The notes below the pieces were generated by a model. The model had not been told where the DNA came from and made no database searches. It saw only the letters and a list, made by a program, of their open reading frames with translations. A program made the translations under genes and the position numbers. From Liolophura sinensis (lineage: Eukaryota > Mollusca > Polyplacophora > Chitonida > Chitonidae), in the NCBI RefSeq assembly GCF_032854445.1, contig NC_088295.1:12015385-12079384 (forward strand): DNA of 64,000 nucleotides, given 5' to 3'. Numbering within the stretch: position 1 is the stretch's first letter; each line of letters begins with the position of its first letter. Positions 1 through 11,900 of this stretch are shown piece by piece.

Positions 1-426
1 ACTCATAAAGTTGAGTTCTCCCCTCCGGCATGCAAGCCACTGGGCGTAATGCCATGTTCCAAGGTTCCGTGTAAATCATTTGTCTTGATGTCATCTTTGC
101 TGATGACAGATCTTTCTTCATCACCCAGGACACCCTTCCTTGATGAAGCTGGCTTGATTCTTGATGATGCAACCAGCTTTTTGTTCTCATATCTCCGAGG
201 GTGCCACAGCCCTCCCCACATGCAGCACCTTGTGAGTGTGGTCCTAGTTCGTTCAGGTGCTAATGTACATCCTGAAGAGTTGGAGGAGCTTTATTCTGAC
301 GAGAGGGCACAGTCTACAGGCTTAAGTCCAAACATTGTGGAGGTCAGTGAAGAGATTACTGCAGGTTCATTTGAAGTTTTGAGAGAGGAGGCATATCCCA
401 AGAGAACACTCAGCAATTCAGATTGA
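1..426 (+). CDS. C-terminal coding exon of an unrecognised protein (5' end outside window)
   Basis: Frame 1 is open from the window edge to a TGA at 424-426, giving about 141 residues. The tail is acidic to mixed (EELEELYSDERAQ, then VSEEITAGSFEVLREEAY) and ends KRTLSNSD. I see no membrane segment, signal peptide or catalytic motif and do not recognise a family. An ATG at 49 lies in frame, but the frame is open upstream of it, so this is more likely the last exon of a gene entering from the left than a complete small gene. It converges on PALB2. The antisense frame over 3-221 is also open but runs off the window edge and lacks the acidic codon pattern. Whether the exon really spans all 426 bases, or begins at an internal acceptor such as the AG before 211, cannot be decided here. 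Confidence 0.45.
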   Translation, partial: THKVEFSPPACKPLGVMPCSKVPCKSFVLMSSLLMTDLSSSPRTPFLDEAGLILDDATSFLFSYLRGCHSPPHMQHLVSVVLVRSGANVHPEELEELYSDERAQSTGLSPNIVEVSEEITAGSFEVLREEAYPKRTLSNSD

Positions 427-2281
427 TGGTCACCAGATTCTAGATTTTTTTTGGGGACACCCTCACAGTGTGCACCCCAATCGAGGGTAGAAGTTTGTGA
501 GACTGTGCATTAAAGCTAGCACACTGAGCAGCAATGTGTTATGTATAACAAGAAGTAACAAGATAAGGGTTAGTGATTCTATTGTGTGGAGGACATTTAC
601 AAAATGGAATACGAAAATCAAGTAAGAAAACGTAGAACAGTTAGGCATATTTTGGGTGATTATTTAATGACTTAATTTTTGTACAATTTATTAATGTATC
701 AGCTTAGGAAGTAATGCCTGTATATACAGAAAACCAGAATTTAAAATTTAAATATTTAAGAATTCCAAGTTGGTGGATGACTGGTTCGAGTTGTAATACG
801 TCAACTCATTTTTTTTCTTCAGTCTTCTTTAAAAGTTGTGATACTCTTTCGGCAGCTGTTGAATGACTTGCCATGTTAACATACGATTTCAGTATCTCTA
901 TTTCTTGATGCTGACAGTGTTCTTTATTCTTCATATTTGAAGATGTTCATGTTGGGATACTTATTTTCATACATATGAAATCCTGATTGTCACCTTTTAA
1001 CTCTAGTTTTGGCCTGTATTTTTGATGACATGTTTGAAGACAAACAGATTTGAGAGGGATTAATATAATGGCAATATGTGTACGAATCATTACATCTCAT
1101 TCGTCACACATTTTGCATATGCCGTCTCATCCTCTCACAAGGTCGCATATATTTATGGAAAAATAATTATAGTATCATACAACTTATCCCACTAATTTGT
1201 AGTGGATGATTGCCTTGGTGTAGTTATACAACGAAAGAACATCAAACACCAGCCTTGCAGGTATTTCCAGTACTTCCTACACCATGATTTTGCTTTTGAC
1301 ACACATCAGCTTTGGTCCAGTTGGTAAATGTGCGATTTCAAGCACGTCCTCTAACTTTAGGTGTAAACTGACTGTGTATTTGATTGTATCCAGGGCGGCA
1401 ACTGGTTCTGAGTAGAACCATCAACCTTTGGCAAGTTACTGATGAACATTCCTACATGATGCACATACATGTATATGCGCACCATACTTGTAAAAGGGAA
1501 GCGAATTTCACATGAATGTTAGACTGTGCAAACCATGATCCGAAGACCTGATCTATTGAGATGATAGGGCATTAGGGAAATACAATAAAGATGGTGCTTT
1601 CCTGTGCATTGATTTGACTGAGTTGTTTAATATTATACTCAACAATAGCGAAGCGTAGAGTTGGAGCTCTTTTGTCATCAAAGACAAAACAGTCCTACTT
1701 TATGATATGACTTATGAAAAAATTTGGAAAACCTTTAATGACATTAATTTGACATTAATTTACCGATTACGTCTTTTCCTTCTCAAGTTCAGAGCTCCTC
1801 CGTTTTCTCCATCCTTTGTCTACTCTAAACTTTTTTAGACACCAATGTTAGAGCAAATGGGGTCCAAAAGAGTTGCCTTACATTTTTGACAGGTTACATG
1901 ACCTAGTACAACTTTTTGGTCTTTACTGATGAAGTTCTTAACTCAAAATTCCCCTATTTTTCACTCTTACAATGGAAGTCAGTTTTATGAGTGAGTAAGC
2001 AAGGTCTTGAACAGTTTATGTTGAAGTACTACCGTTTGTGTCACCAAGGATCCACAAACAGCGAGAGCAGGAGAAGTTTCCTTTGGAAAACCCAACAGAT
2101 ATTTGCAACAAAAAGAAAGAAATAGGCTGACAATGAAACTTTATTGTTTCATATAAGCAAAGAACATCATGCATTTGTGCAGGAAGACCAAAGAACATCA
2201 TACTAACTTTTTATGCAGGAATATATAGAGTAAAGCCGCAGTCATCTTGCTATACAGAGATCGCTGTGAAACATATATGTT
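427..2281. other. Convergent intergenic and 3' UTR interval
   Basis: No coding sequence is evident. It should hold the 3' UTR of the left-hand + gene (AATAAA at 1584-1589 is a candidate signal) and that of PALB2 from the other side. The DNA is AT-rich without obvious tandem arrays. Confidence 0.5.
2140..2145 (-). terminator. Candidate polyadenylation signal of PALB2
   Basis: TTTATT on the + strand reads AATAAA on the - strand, about 140 bases past the PALB2 stop codon. It is the nearest canonical hexamer downstream of the gene. No cleavage site can be proven from sequence. Confidence 0.4.
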
Positions 2282-5200
2282 TCAACAAGTGGATACAGCA
2301 TGCACCCAGCCTGATTTCTCTGCCACATAGAGCCTATGACTGTGGAAGGCCATCTGCACAGCTGTCTGTGGTATCGATGCCCATCCGTCTTGCTGTCCAG
2401 TGAACATGTTCCACTGAGTTATTTGTGTGTTATCCCAGGATTTCAGCATCCCATCAGCAACACAGTTACCAGTTATTTTACCCAGGAATCTGAAATAGCA
2501 GAATACCAGTCCTGATTGATGGAATTTTACAATTTGCACACACCTCTTAAAGTGATTGCATTACCATTACAGGTCTCCTGCCAAGACAATTTTACTGCTC
2601 ACTGAATTTTCCCACATTACATTTATTTTGCTTTGGAAAGAAATATAATGCAATGTTCTCACACAAAGGGACATCACTTCCGACAATGTATGTTTATTTA
2701 TTTATTTGATTGGTGTTTTATGCCACACTCAATGTATGTTTTAATGTATGTTTTAACCGCATACCCAAGCCTGACAACTCCCATCTTTCATCCACAATGA
2801 CACATTGTACATACATGCAACTGCTTAAATATTACCATTGTCAATTCCTTCCATTATAAATGTATGCAAAAATCTGCCAAAAAAAATTATTACAGACTTT
2901 CTCGCAGTAAAAGATGGAATAAGCCAGTGAATATGCATACAAACCTGTTTGCATTAGGACTGCACTTGTGGTCAAAACAATGCAGGATTTTACAGATGCA
3001 AGTGCTTGGGTTGACAGCCATCACATATCCTTTTGGACCAGAATCTTCAAATCTCACTAATACAACATAAACTAGTCCCTGAGTGTAAACAAAGAAATAT
3101 TAAATGTCAATGGAGTATACAGCTTCTCTAGGGTCAGTAGTACAAACTTTAGTTCTATCATTCATTTGGATGGGATTTCAGTTCTTCACACTTCCATATG
3201 AGAGTAAATGAGACATGTATGATTGTGTTTCTTCATGGTCATTTGGCCAACAATCCATGATGACAGCATTTCATATAGATCAAACCTGGACAGTAGTTGG
3301 AAAACAATTGTATAAGTAAAACATCAAATATTTCATAAGATGTGGGTTCCATTCAATTCTTGAAAATCTAAAGGTTCTTCTTTCACTACTTTTGCGGCCT
3401 GGCTGTAAGTAGTAAACACTGATCTCTTGTGTGGCATTGCATAAAGTTTGCTGGAGGCCACAAGCATTCATGTCATACATGGCAAAGTTTGCCAGTAACT
3501 CACCAAAGGTCAATGGTTTATATGTACTGCAGGTACTCCACCCATATAACTGAATGCCACTGAATAAGTGAAAAATTCTTGAGAAAGGCGCTATTAAAGC
3601 AAAAATCAAATAAACATATACATGCAGTATCAAAAATGCCAAAAGTAACCAGATCTTAATACTTATACAAAAGTAAAAATCAAGAAATGGTTTACCTTTA
3701 CTTCTGTCACTTTTACCACATTCACCTTCCCTGTGAGAGCCTCTGGGACTGGGTTCAAGTTAACAGTAGTGAGCAGAAGACCAACCTCATGATTCCTACG
3801 AAATGGGTAAGCAGAATGGTGTGCTATATGTTACATATACATCTACTTCTGTGTACACTCTCACTTTATCAGGCATACGTGCTTGTAGATTCAAGAAAAC
3901 AATCTTTGACCATTGCAGCAATAGTACATGAAAGCCACACCTATTGCTGAGCTAATACAACACAAGGAAAATCATTAAACTATATGTATGCTTGCATATA
4001 CTGTTCTCACAGTATTGATGAATGGTGCCAATCAGTAAAAGCCAAAAAAAAAAAAAACATCACTAAAATAAACAGTCACACTGAAGTCTACTCCATGTCT
4101 CACATAGGTTGGAACCTACAAATAGGGAGATGTAGCGACTGAAAAGCAAACATCTCAACCACCCTGCCATGGATCACTCCACCAGTGTAAAAAGGTTTAG
4201 AGTACCATATGTGGAGTTTAAAGTCCCGACTGTATCCAATAAGTGCTGCCTGCCTGCCCTCCAGTGGTAACATTGTCTGCACTTCTCCTGGAGCTGTCTC
4301 TAAAGGAACACAAGAGCAGTCCACTATGCAATGCTTCCTGACCTCTGAGTTATTGGAGTCCACACTAAATCTTCCCAGAACGAACTGTCCCCTGCCCAGA
4401 TCACAGCCTATCAGTCTGAAATAGACATAGCTTTATACATACATGTACATACCAGGTTGACTTCCCAGTGATAATACAATGAAATGCATCAAATTTAAAT
4501 GATTACATAAGACTGCAACTTCATTACAAATGGAGACTATCTGACCTAGTGTCAGATAGTCTCCATTTCTAGTGGAGACTATCTGACCAAGTGTCCTCAG
4601 TGTTTAAGAAGCACGACGTTAAACCCAAGCACTCACTCACTCAATGTATTAGTTTCCCATTACATACAGAAATGTAACTCAAAGCCATATGCCTCCAGGG
4701 GCTAGACTGCTACCTGACCTTCTCAGAGAAAACCTAAACTGTTTATGGTGAAGGATAATATTCATAATTCCTATCAAAAACATGTCACAATCTAGGTCAA
4801 TGTATTAAAATTGCATCTTTTGAAACATTATGAAAGCAGCTATTATAAACACACACACACACACACACAAATCAGGAAAATGCTGACCTGAGCTATTGTG
4901 TGGATACAAGAATATTTATTTATTTATTTATTTGATTGGTGTTTACGCCGTACTCAAAAATATTTCACTTATACGATGGCGACCAGCATTATGGTGGGTG
5001 GAAACCGGGCAGAGCCCGGGGGAACCCACAACCATCCGCAACTTTCTGACAGGCCTTCTCATGTATGGTCAGAGAGGAGGCAAGAATATTTCAACTGGGG
5101 CACAGTGTTATTGTCGTCTACATACTGCTCATACATATATGAAAATGTTATTTCCAGAAAAACATGTGGCTTTATTACTAATCCAATCAACATCCAATTT

Positions 5201-5961
5201 TTGTTAAACAACAGACAAAATGTTATTTATTCATTTTACTACTTAAGATATTTCTTAACACTTTATCGTCTTAACACTTTATTGTCTTTATCCATGCAGT
5301 GACGCAACATAAAGGGAGATAACTATCAGTATGCTAACCTATTTGTGTGTATTCCATCAGCTTTGAGAAGTAGGGTGTGTCCTAGGCTAGAACCATCCAG
5401 TTTACAAGAGAACAGACAGGCCTGAGTTGAACAATCCATGTGGTTATTCACAAGGACAAAACACAAACTCAAACTGCATGTGGAATATACTGTAAAGCCT
5501 GTAGCACTTGTTATCTCCTACAAAAAGAGTATAGCAAATGCTATGAGCAACTCTCCACACCCATACACCTGTTCAGTTAATGTTACCCATTTTCTTTAAG
5601 CTGTCTTGCTAGACACAGTAAATAACAGTTGTACATGTATCTAAAACACTTACCAAACTGCCATACAAACAACACATTCTTCTCTTGAATATTCAGTTTT
5701 AATACATCATATGATTCCGTCTATCCTTACAGGTTGTTATTACTAAACTTGAAACAAAGCCTTACTATGCGTTCAGTAACTCTGCTCAAGGTATTCAATG
5801 CTCACCTGTGTAGCCGACCAACTCTGTAAGTTTTCCCACTGTGATGCTTTCTGTATCCATACTGACATTCCTGAGTTTCCAACCACAACAATGTAGTGTA
5901 GCCATTCGTCATTTACTTCCAGTTTCCCAGGTAGCAAGCAATGGATCAGATCCAATTCCAC
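2282..5961 (-). CDS. PALB2: PALB2 exons 4-9: C-terminal WD40 propeller
   Basis: Six exons encode residues 869-1226. In order they are 156 nt (phase 0 at both ends), 179, 300, 100, 134 and 208 nt, and each split codon is restored at its junction. The last exon gives GKITGNCVADGMLKSWD, QITQWNMFTGQQDG and MAFHSHRLYVAEKSGWVH, which line up with the last two strands of vertebrate PALB2 (the segments around [20 protein letters not shown] and LLAGQKDGNIFVYHYS). The exon at 2945-3078 (GLVYVVLVRFEDSGPKGYVM) matches the MGLLFIVLSHP region. The register around 3696-4415 is uncertain: two stretches (AALIGYSRDFKLHIW and EVGLLLTTVNLNPVPEAL) both resemble the same human blade, so the mollusc propeller may carry an insertion of roughly 30-40 residues. 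In the family this propeller binds BRCA2, RAD51 and RNF168. Confidence 0.85.
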
Positions 5962-8900
5962 CTGGAATTAGCTCACAATCTTTAGTAAAAATATAATTAG
6001 CACCTTAAGTATGCTCAGACTGCGGCTGCATATATCTTATATCATAAGATGCCATGCTGGATGTATTTCTTTGATGTCAAAATTATCAGCATTCTAACAA
6101 TTCTTATGTTTCCAACTGTCTCAACACACTGCATGCAAAACATCATTCATGTAATAGAAATAACAATTCCAGACTGAGCAGATAGCAAAATTTAAGACAT
6201 CTGTTTTTTTCCTATACTTTGGATACTTTTACTGCAACTCACCTTGAAGCTGTCTTTGACATCCCACATGTCTGCGTGTATCTCACCCCCATTTTTGTTT
6301 ACCTGTGACTCAATAGATAAGTCCTTGTTGTCAGGAGTTTCCGTGATTAGAGTTGAAAATCCATGTTTTGTGAGTTTCGCTGTCAATGGGGTAATGTTAC
6401 AACACCTGTCATCCTGCCTATTCAGGTGGTGTTCATCTTCAGAGTCAATGTTCACTTTGTTATCATTGGACAGTTCCTGGGTTTCCTGAATAACTAATAG
6501 TTGGCTTGAATTTAGTTCCTGTTCTGAACATGCTGACACTTCAGCAGGTATAAGCTGCGCACAAGGCTTCAACACAGCAGCCTCAATATGGTCATTTTGA
6601 ATATGAAAATCATTAGTGGTACTCGCAGCTTGAGGTTCATCTCTTTTTTGATAATATGCACCTTTCAAAGCAGCTGTTTCTATATGATCCTCAACGCCTT
6701 CCTGTATGTTAGCACATTCCTGTACACACAGCAAGTTTGCAGGTGATGAGAAAATAGACATGTCCCTGTCATCTAACGTTTGTGCACAATTCCCTGTTCC
6801 GCCAGATCCACTTTCCTTATGTCCTTGTATCAAACAGGTCCCTGACTGCTGAGAATAATCCTCACAGGTTTTAGTACATTTCAGCAAAACTTTCCTGGAT
6901 GGGTTTAAAGATTCTGCAACAGGAGTCTTATTATCTCTTGGGAAACTATTTTTATAATTCTTTGAGGTCACAGGACCGATTTCTGACGCGGGCTGAGAAT
7001 TAAGGATTACATTTTCATCTATCTGTGAAGATTTAGGCACAGATGAGTTAGTGATGGAATCTATTTCAATGCATGTTGCAGCTCTTACAGAAATTCCTGA
7101 AAAATCAGTTGGAGAACTTGAAGTCACCTTCTGGGATAAAAAGTCCTCAAAGTCCTCCACAGGAAGTGAGAATTCCTCAAAAGATATTTCAGAATCATTC
7201 AGCTCTTTCACCGATCCTAACAAATGTGAGAAAAGTTTTCCGTTTTCATTCGTGATTACAGACTGTGATGACATGACATCTTTTCCTATGGAGATACCCT
7301 TTCGAGCTGTCAGGTGACACTCCTGGTGTTGGTTACTGTTTGTAAACTGTGGCAGGAAGTCCTTGAAATCTTCAGCAGGCAGAGAGAACTCAACAAAGTT
7401 TGCATCAAAACAGTGCTGTTCAATGATGATTTTGGGTAAAGAGGGAAATAGCTTTCTTGACCGTTTTCTCTTTCGTGTTAGAAAAACCTGCGAAAGCCCC
7501 TCATGCCATCTGGGCAGTAGTACTGGACGGCTATAATTGCATTCGGAAAGTTGGCTCTCCTGTGAAAATGCCTGTAGGAAGGACTGGTCCAGGGCAGCAC
7601 ATCTATGAGAGGCTGCTAGTCTGGCAGATTTTCGTGGAGGTACCACACATTGCCAGTCTGCTCTTCTGTAGCTTCTCTTCCTAGTGGACTGAGAGGATTC
7701 TGACAACAGCTGACTGTCACTTGTCATACTTCCCACTTTCTCTTGCTCTTGGGGCACATCATCAAAGACCGTCTCAGGAGATAGACCAACCTCTATATAT
7801 GAAGGCCTTTCAGTACCATAGTGTGTATTGTTTTTTGAAGTCTGGGCTGTAACTTGCGAAGACACAGCTACATGAGCTACGGTCTGACCAATGGGAGTTA
7901 ATTGTGACAATGGACCAGCCAGAAAATGGTTGTCATTACAATCCTTTCGTGATACTTCAAACAAGGTATCACATCGTTCATCGCCAGTGACAACATGATC
8001 ATATTCCACACGTGGAACAGATCGTTGTGAAGACATCTGGGTTTCACTCTGCTTAGACAAGCATGGGATTGCTTCATTGTCATCATTATTAACTCTCAAT
8101 TGTGACTGTGATGATGACTTTGTACATCCAGAACCACATACAGCCAACAACCTTTCTCCATGTCTTCTTTTCATTTGGTTGTCCTGCTGGAGAGATAAGC
8201 GTTTCCCTGGGTGAGACCTCGACACTCTCCTCTTGACTGGGGTGTACTGGCTGTATTCTGTCTGTGATTTTCTACCAGTCTTATTTTCACAGCCAGTGTC
8301 ATCGGAGCAATCCTGGTTATCAGCCAGTACACAGTCATCGGGTGGTAAAATGCTTGGTTTGTCTTGATAACCACGTCCAGACTGCAGGTTACATTCAGCA
8401 TTACGAAGGACCTCAATCTCCACCTGAGGGCGTTTACAGGAGACCTTGTGACTATTTGGTGACACATGACTTTTTGGAGAATGCCTGATAACAATCTGTT
8501 TACACAACTCACCTGTGTTTTGGCTTGTCTTTGACCCACTAATGAGATTCTCATGCAACTCTAATAAAACATTACCACTTCCCTTTATAGGCTCCTTGCA
8601 CAACACACTCTCAGTTCCTTGAGAGTTTTGTAAATCATAATTTGTTTCTTTCTGATCAGCAACTTTCCCATCTCTACTAGATTCATTTGCAGAATTCGTA
8701 TCGGTCAGTTTGAGGTCTGCTAGACGGCTCTTCACGTGTGCCCGGACTTTCGCTACTCTGCCAGCTCTCTGTTAAGTAGAAACAATCATTTGTATAATAT
8801 GTAGCATTTTTTTCAAATGGGATTTGGTGCAATGAGAGCTCTGTCAATGAAAAAAAGCATGCATGTAGGTGTGGCACAATTACACTAGAGTTGATCAGAT

Positions 8901-11900
8901 GTGGGTTAACAATGGGTAAAAGTCTAGGTAAGTGAAATTAAAAAATTCCTGAGTACGACATGAAACACCAACAAAATAAATAAATAAATAAATAGAAAAA
9001 AGGTGTACCACAACCTCCAATTTCCTTTGCTTTTTTTTTTTCACATTCTTTCTTCAGTGTCTGGAGATGAGATTTCAGCTGTCAAAACCAAAGAGCAAGT
9101 TGCTGTGCTTTCAAACACAAGAAAGCCAAAATATACACCCAACTGAATTTTAAGGAAAAAAAATTATTTTATGTATTTCACACAAAAAGAACTTAATTAG
9201 TATTAATCCTTCAAAGTCCTTTTCTCCTTTAGTTTTGCAACAGCTGACTTAGCAAGAGTTTGTGAAAGTTTATTACATGTGACAGAATTCCTACAAGGTA
9301 AACTTATCTTACCTCAAGTTTTCGCTCCTTGGCTGCTAGCTTTGCTTTCAACTTAACCAATTTCTGTTTAAGCTGAAAAAACAAAAAAGGCTGATGAACA
9401 CAATCTAAACTAAATGGTTATGCACAAAGAAAGGACAATATTGCTTCATATTACCTGTGTCAATGTCAGGTATTGCTTCTTTCTAAAATGTAATATACGA
9501 GTAACTTCTGAGAAGTCTACTGACATACGTAACATTAATTTATTCAATATTTTTTACATTTTTCATTGTTTGTCACATTAACTGAATGATCCTGGGGTCA
9601 AATCAAACTTAACAAAAAGGCCATCAATATCAACAGGTCTTGTTCTATTATTTATCAAAAACATGAATAAAAAAATAACAGGTTGCACAGCAATAAAAAT
9701 CCACTTGACATCAGTTCTATGTTACTATGTTAAAAAGCATTGGTTTTATGTTACTTCTGCCGAGGGCCTTATCCATAAGCAAGTATTATTCTCTTACTAG
9801 TTAATCCTGATGAACTCCATGTCTTATTTTAAATTTCTGACATTCATCATAACTGGTGCGATGACTTTAAAACAATACACAGAGCCCATCAAGATGGACT
9901 ATTCCCTTACAACTTCTGAATGCCAATCAATCAAAATATGGTAACGATATCCTGATGTTACATTTGTCAGAAAATGGGCATATCCATGTTTGACTGCATC
10001 TTTGTCTCTATTTTACACAGTACAACAACCAACCCACCGATATACTCCTGAGGAACATAAAGAGTATACAGACCATACCAAGACTTTACGCTAATTAAAA
10101 ATTATATGGCCTTGTCTTGTAAGACAGTGGCATGGATAAGAATGTGCAGAACTTTCTAAATTTTAAACTTAATGGTGCAGACTACGACACAAACCAAGTC
10201 TTGTAGATCACCTTAGGAGACCCTACCCACATTTTTTGGAAATTTCAGACAACATTGTCAAATTAATCATCTAAGCTTTATGGTTTATGCCAGTTACACT
10301 TCTTAATTTAGCTGTTTAATGATACAAAACAGGATTAAAAAAAAAAAATTGGGCAATCCTTAGTATAAACCAAGATATGGTCGAAAGCAAATTTGTTGAG
10401 GGGTCTCCTGATGTCAGATATCTGCAAATTTGTTCTTGGCCACATCTTGATTTATCCTAAACTAAACCAACAGTAAAAGACTTAAAATAAAATCATTATT
10501 AACCACTGAATATATACAGCCAACACAAATTCATCAGTAATTAAGATTAATTATGATCAAAGACAATGGCTATCGTATTATTGCACCCCATCTTTTTTTT
10601 TATCGAATAGTTCTGCCTGGTACCGTGTATTGTATGGTGTCCTAAGGAACAGGAGGAAACCCGTGGTGTGAATGGCCACCTCGTGTGTATGGTGACGACT
10701 GTTAAGTTTCTACATGCAGCTGTCCTTTTGGAATGGATACAACGTCTGCAGTTAAGGCCTGACCTGCAACATTACGAATATCTGCAGAGAGTAACTTGTT
10801 TAAGTGGCATTTAGAGGCATTCTTATGGATATGCAACTTCTTGGTTTATTAACACGACATTTCGATGTAGTTACTAACATCGTTATCAAGTGAATGACAT
10901 CAAAACATAAATGGGTTTAAATATAACAAGTAGAGAAATAAGTGTTAACAAAAGAACAAAGGATGTATATGGTCAATGCCACTTATGAGATTAAGGGATT
11001 AGGTTGGGTGGGGTTCATGGTTAGTTTGGAGGATTAACAGGTCATATGCTGAGGGGAAGAAAATAGCCTGGTCTTTATTCAGGCTTGTCTTTAATCTCTT
11101 AATCTGGATGGCTTCCTGTAGTTCATTTGGAATCAGATTTTTCCACAGATGACTTGTGCTCTTTAACCTGGGTTTCAAGTGGTCTTCCTGTCTGTTCTAT
11201 GTGTGATTCGTTACAGCTACACTGAATTTTGTATACTACTCCTTTCTTTGGTTGGGGTTTAGTAGGTTTCCTCTTTCATGTGGCATAAAGGTTGGATTTA
11301 AGGGAGGGTTGGCTTCTGAAGGCTGTTTCTATTCCTGTGGATTGTTTCGATAGGCGGGCAATTTTTTGACTGGTTGGGCTGATGTATGAAAGGTTTATTC
11401 GGATACCAGGGCCTTCATCACAGACTCTCAGCTGTTGACGAGGTGGAGGCTTCATGGCATTACAGATTGTTTTTGTTAACTCTCTCTGCGGGGTATCCAT
11501 TCATGTGAGGTTAGACATTATGCAAATGATTTATTTCCTTCTCCAGGTTGTTGGTGCAGATATGTTTGGCTCTCTTAATGAGGGTTGAGATGAGGCCGGT
11601 CTTAGTCTTGGGCGGGTGGTTAGATTTGCAGTGGATGTACTGGTCAGAGTGAGTTTGGTTTACTGTACACGGTAGTTTTGTTCTCTACTTGTTATATTTA
11701 CACCCATTTAAGTTTTGATGTCATTCACTTTCATAACGATGTTAGTGACTACATCGAAATGCGTGTTAATAAACCAAGAAGTTGTATATCCATAAGAATG
11801 CCTTGTTTAGTGTACATCTGCATAGAGTGTTCCTTGAAGGCAGATCGCTACTGCGCATACTATGTTGTTATTAGGGGACTGCAGTGGCTGAACGGGGACT

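Noticed and set aside
8683-8735. Translation start of the large PALB2 exon at a GTG near 8735
   Set aside because: The frame is open through the upstream acceptor and the residues before it complete the conserved N-terminal helix, so this is internal.
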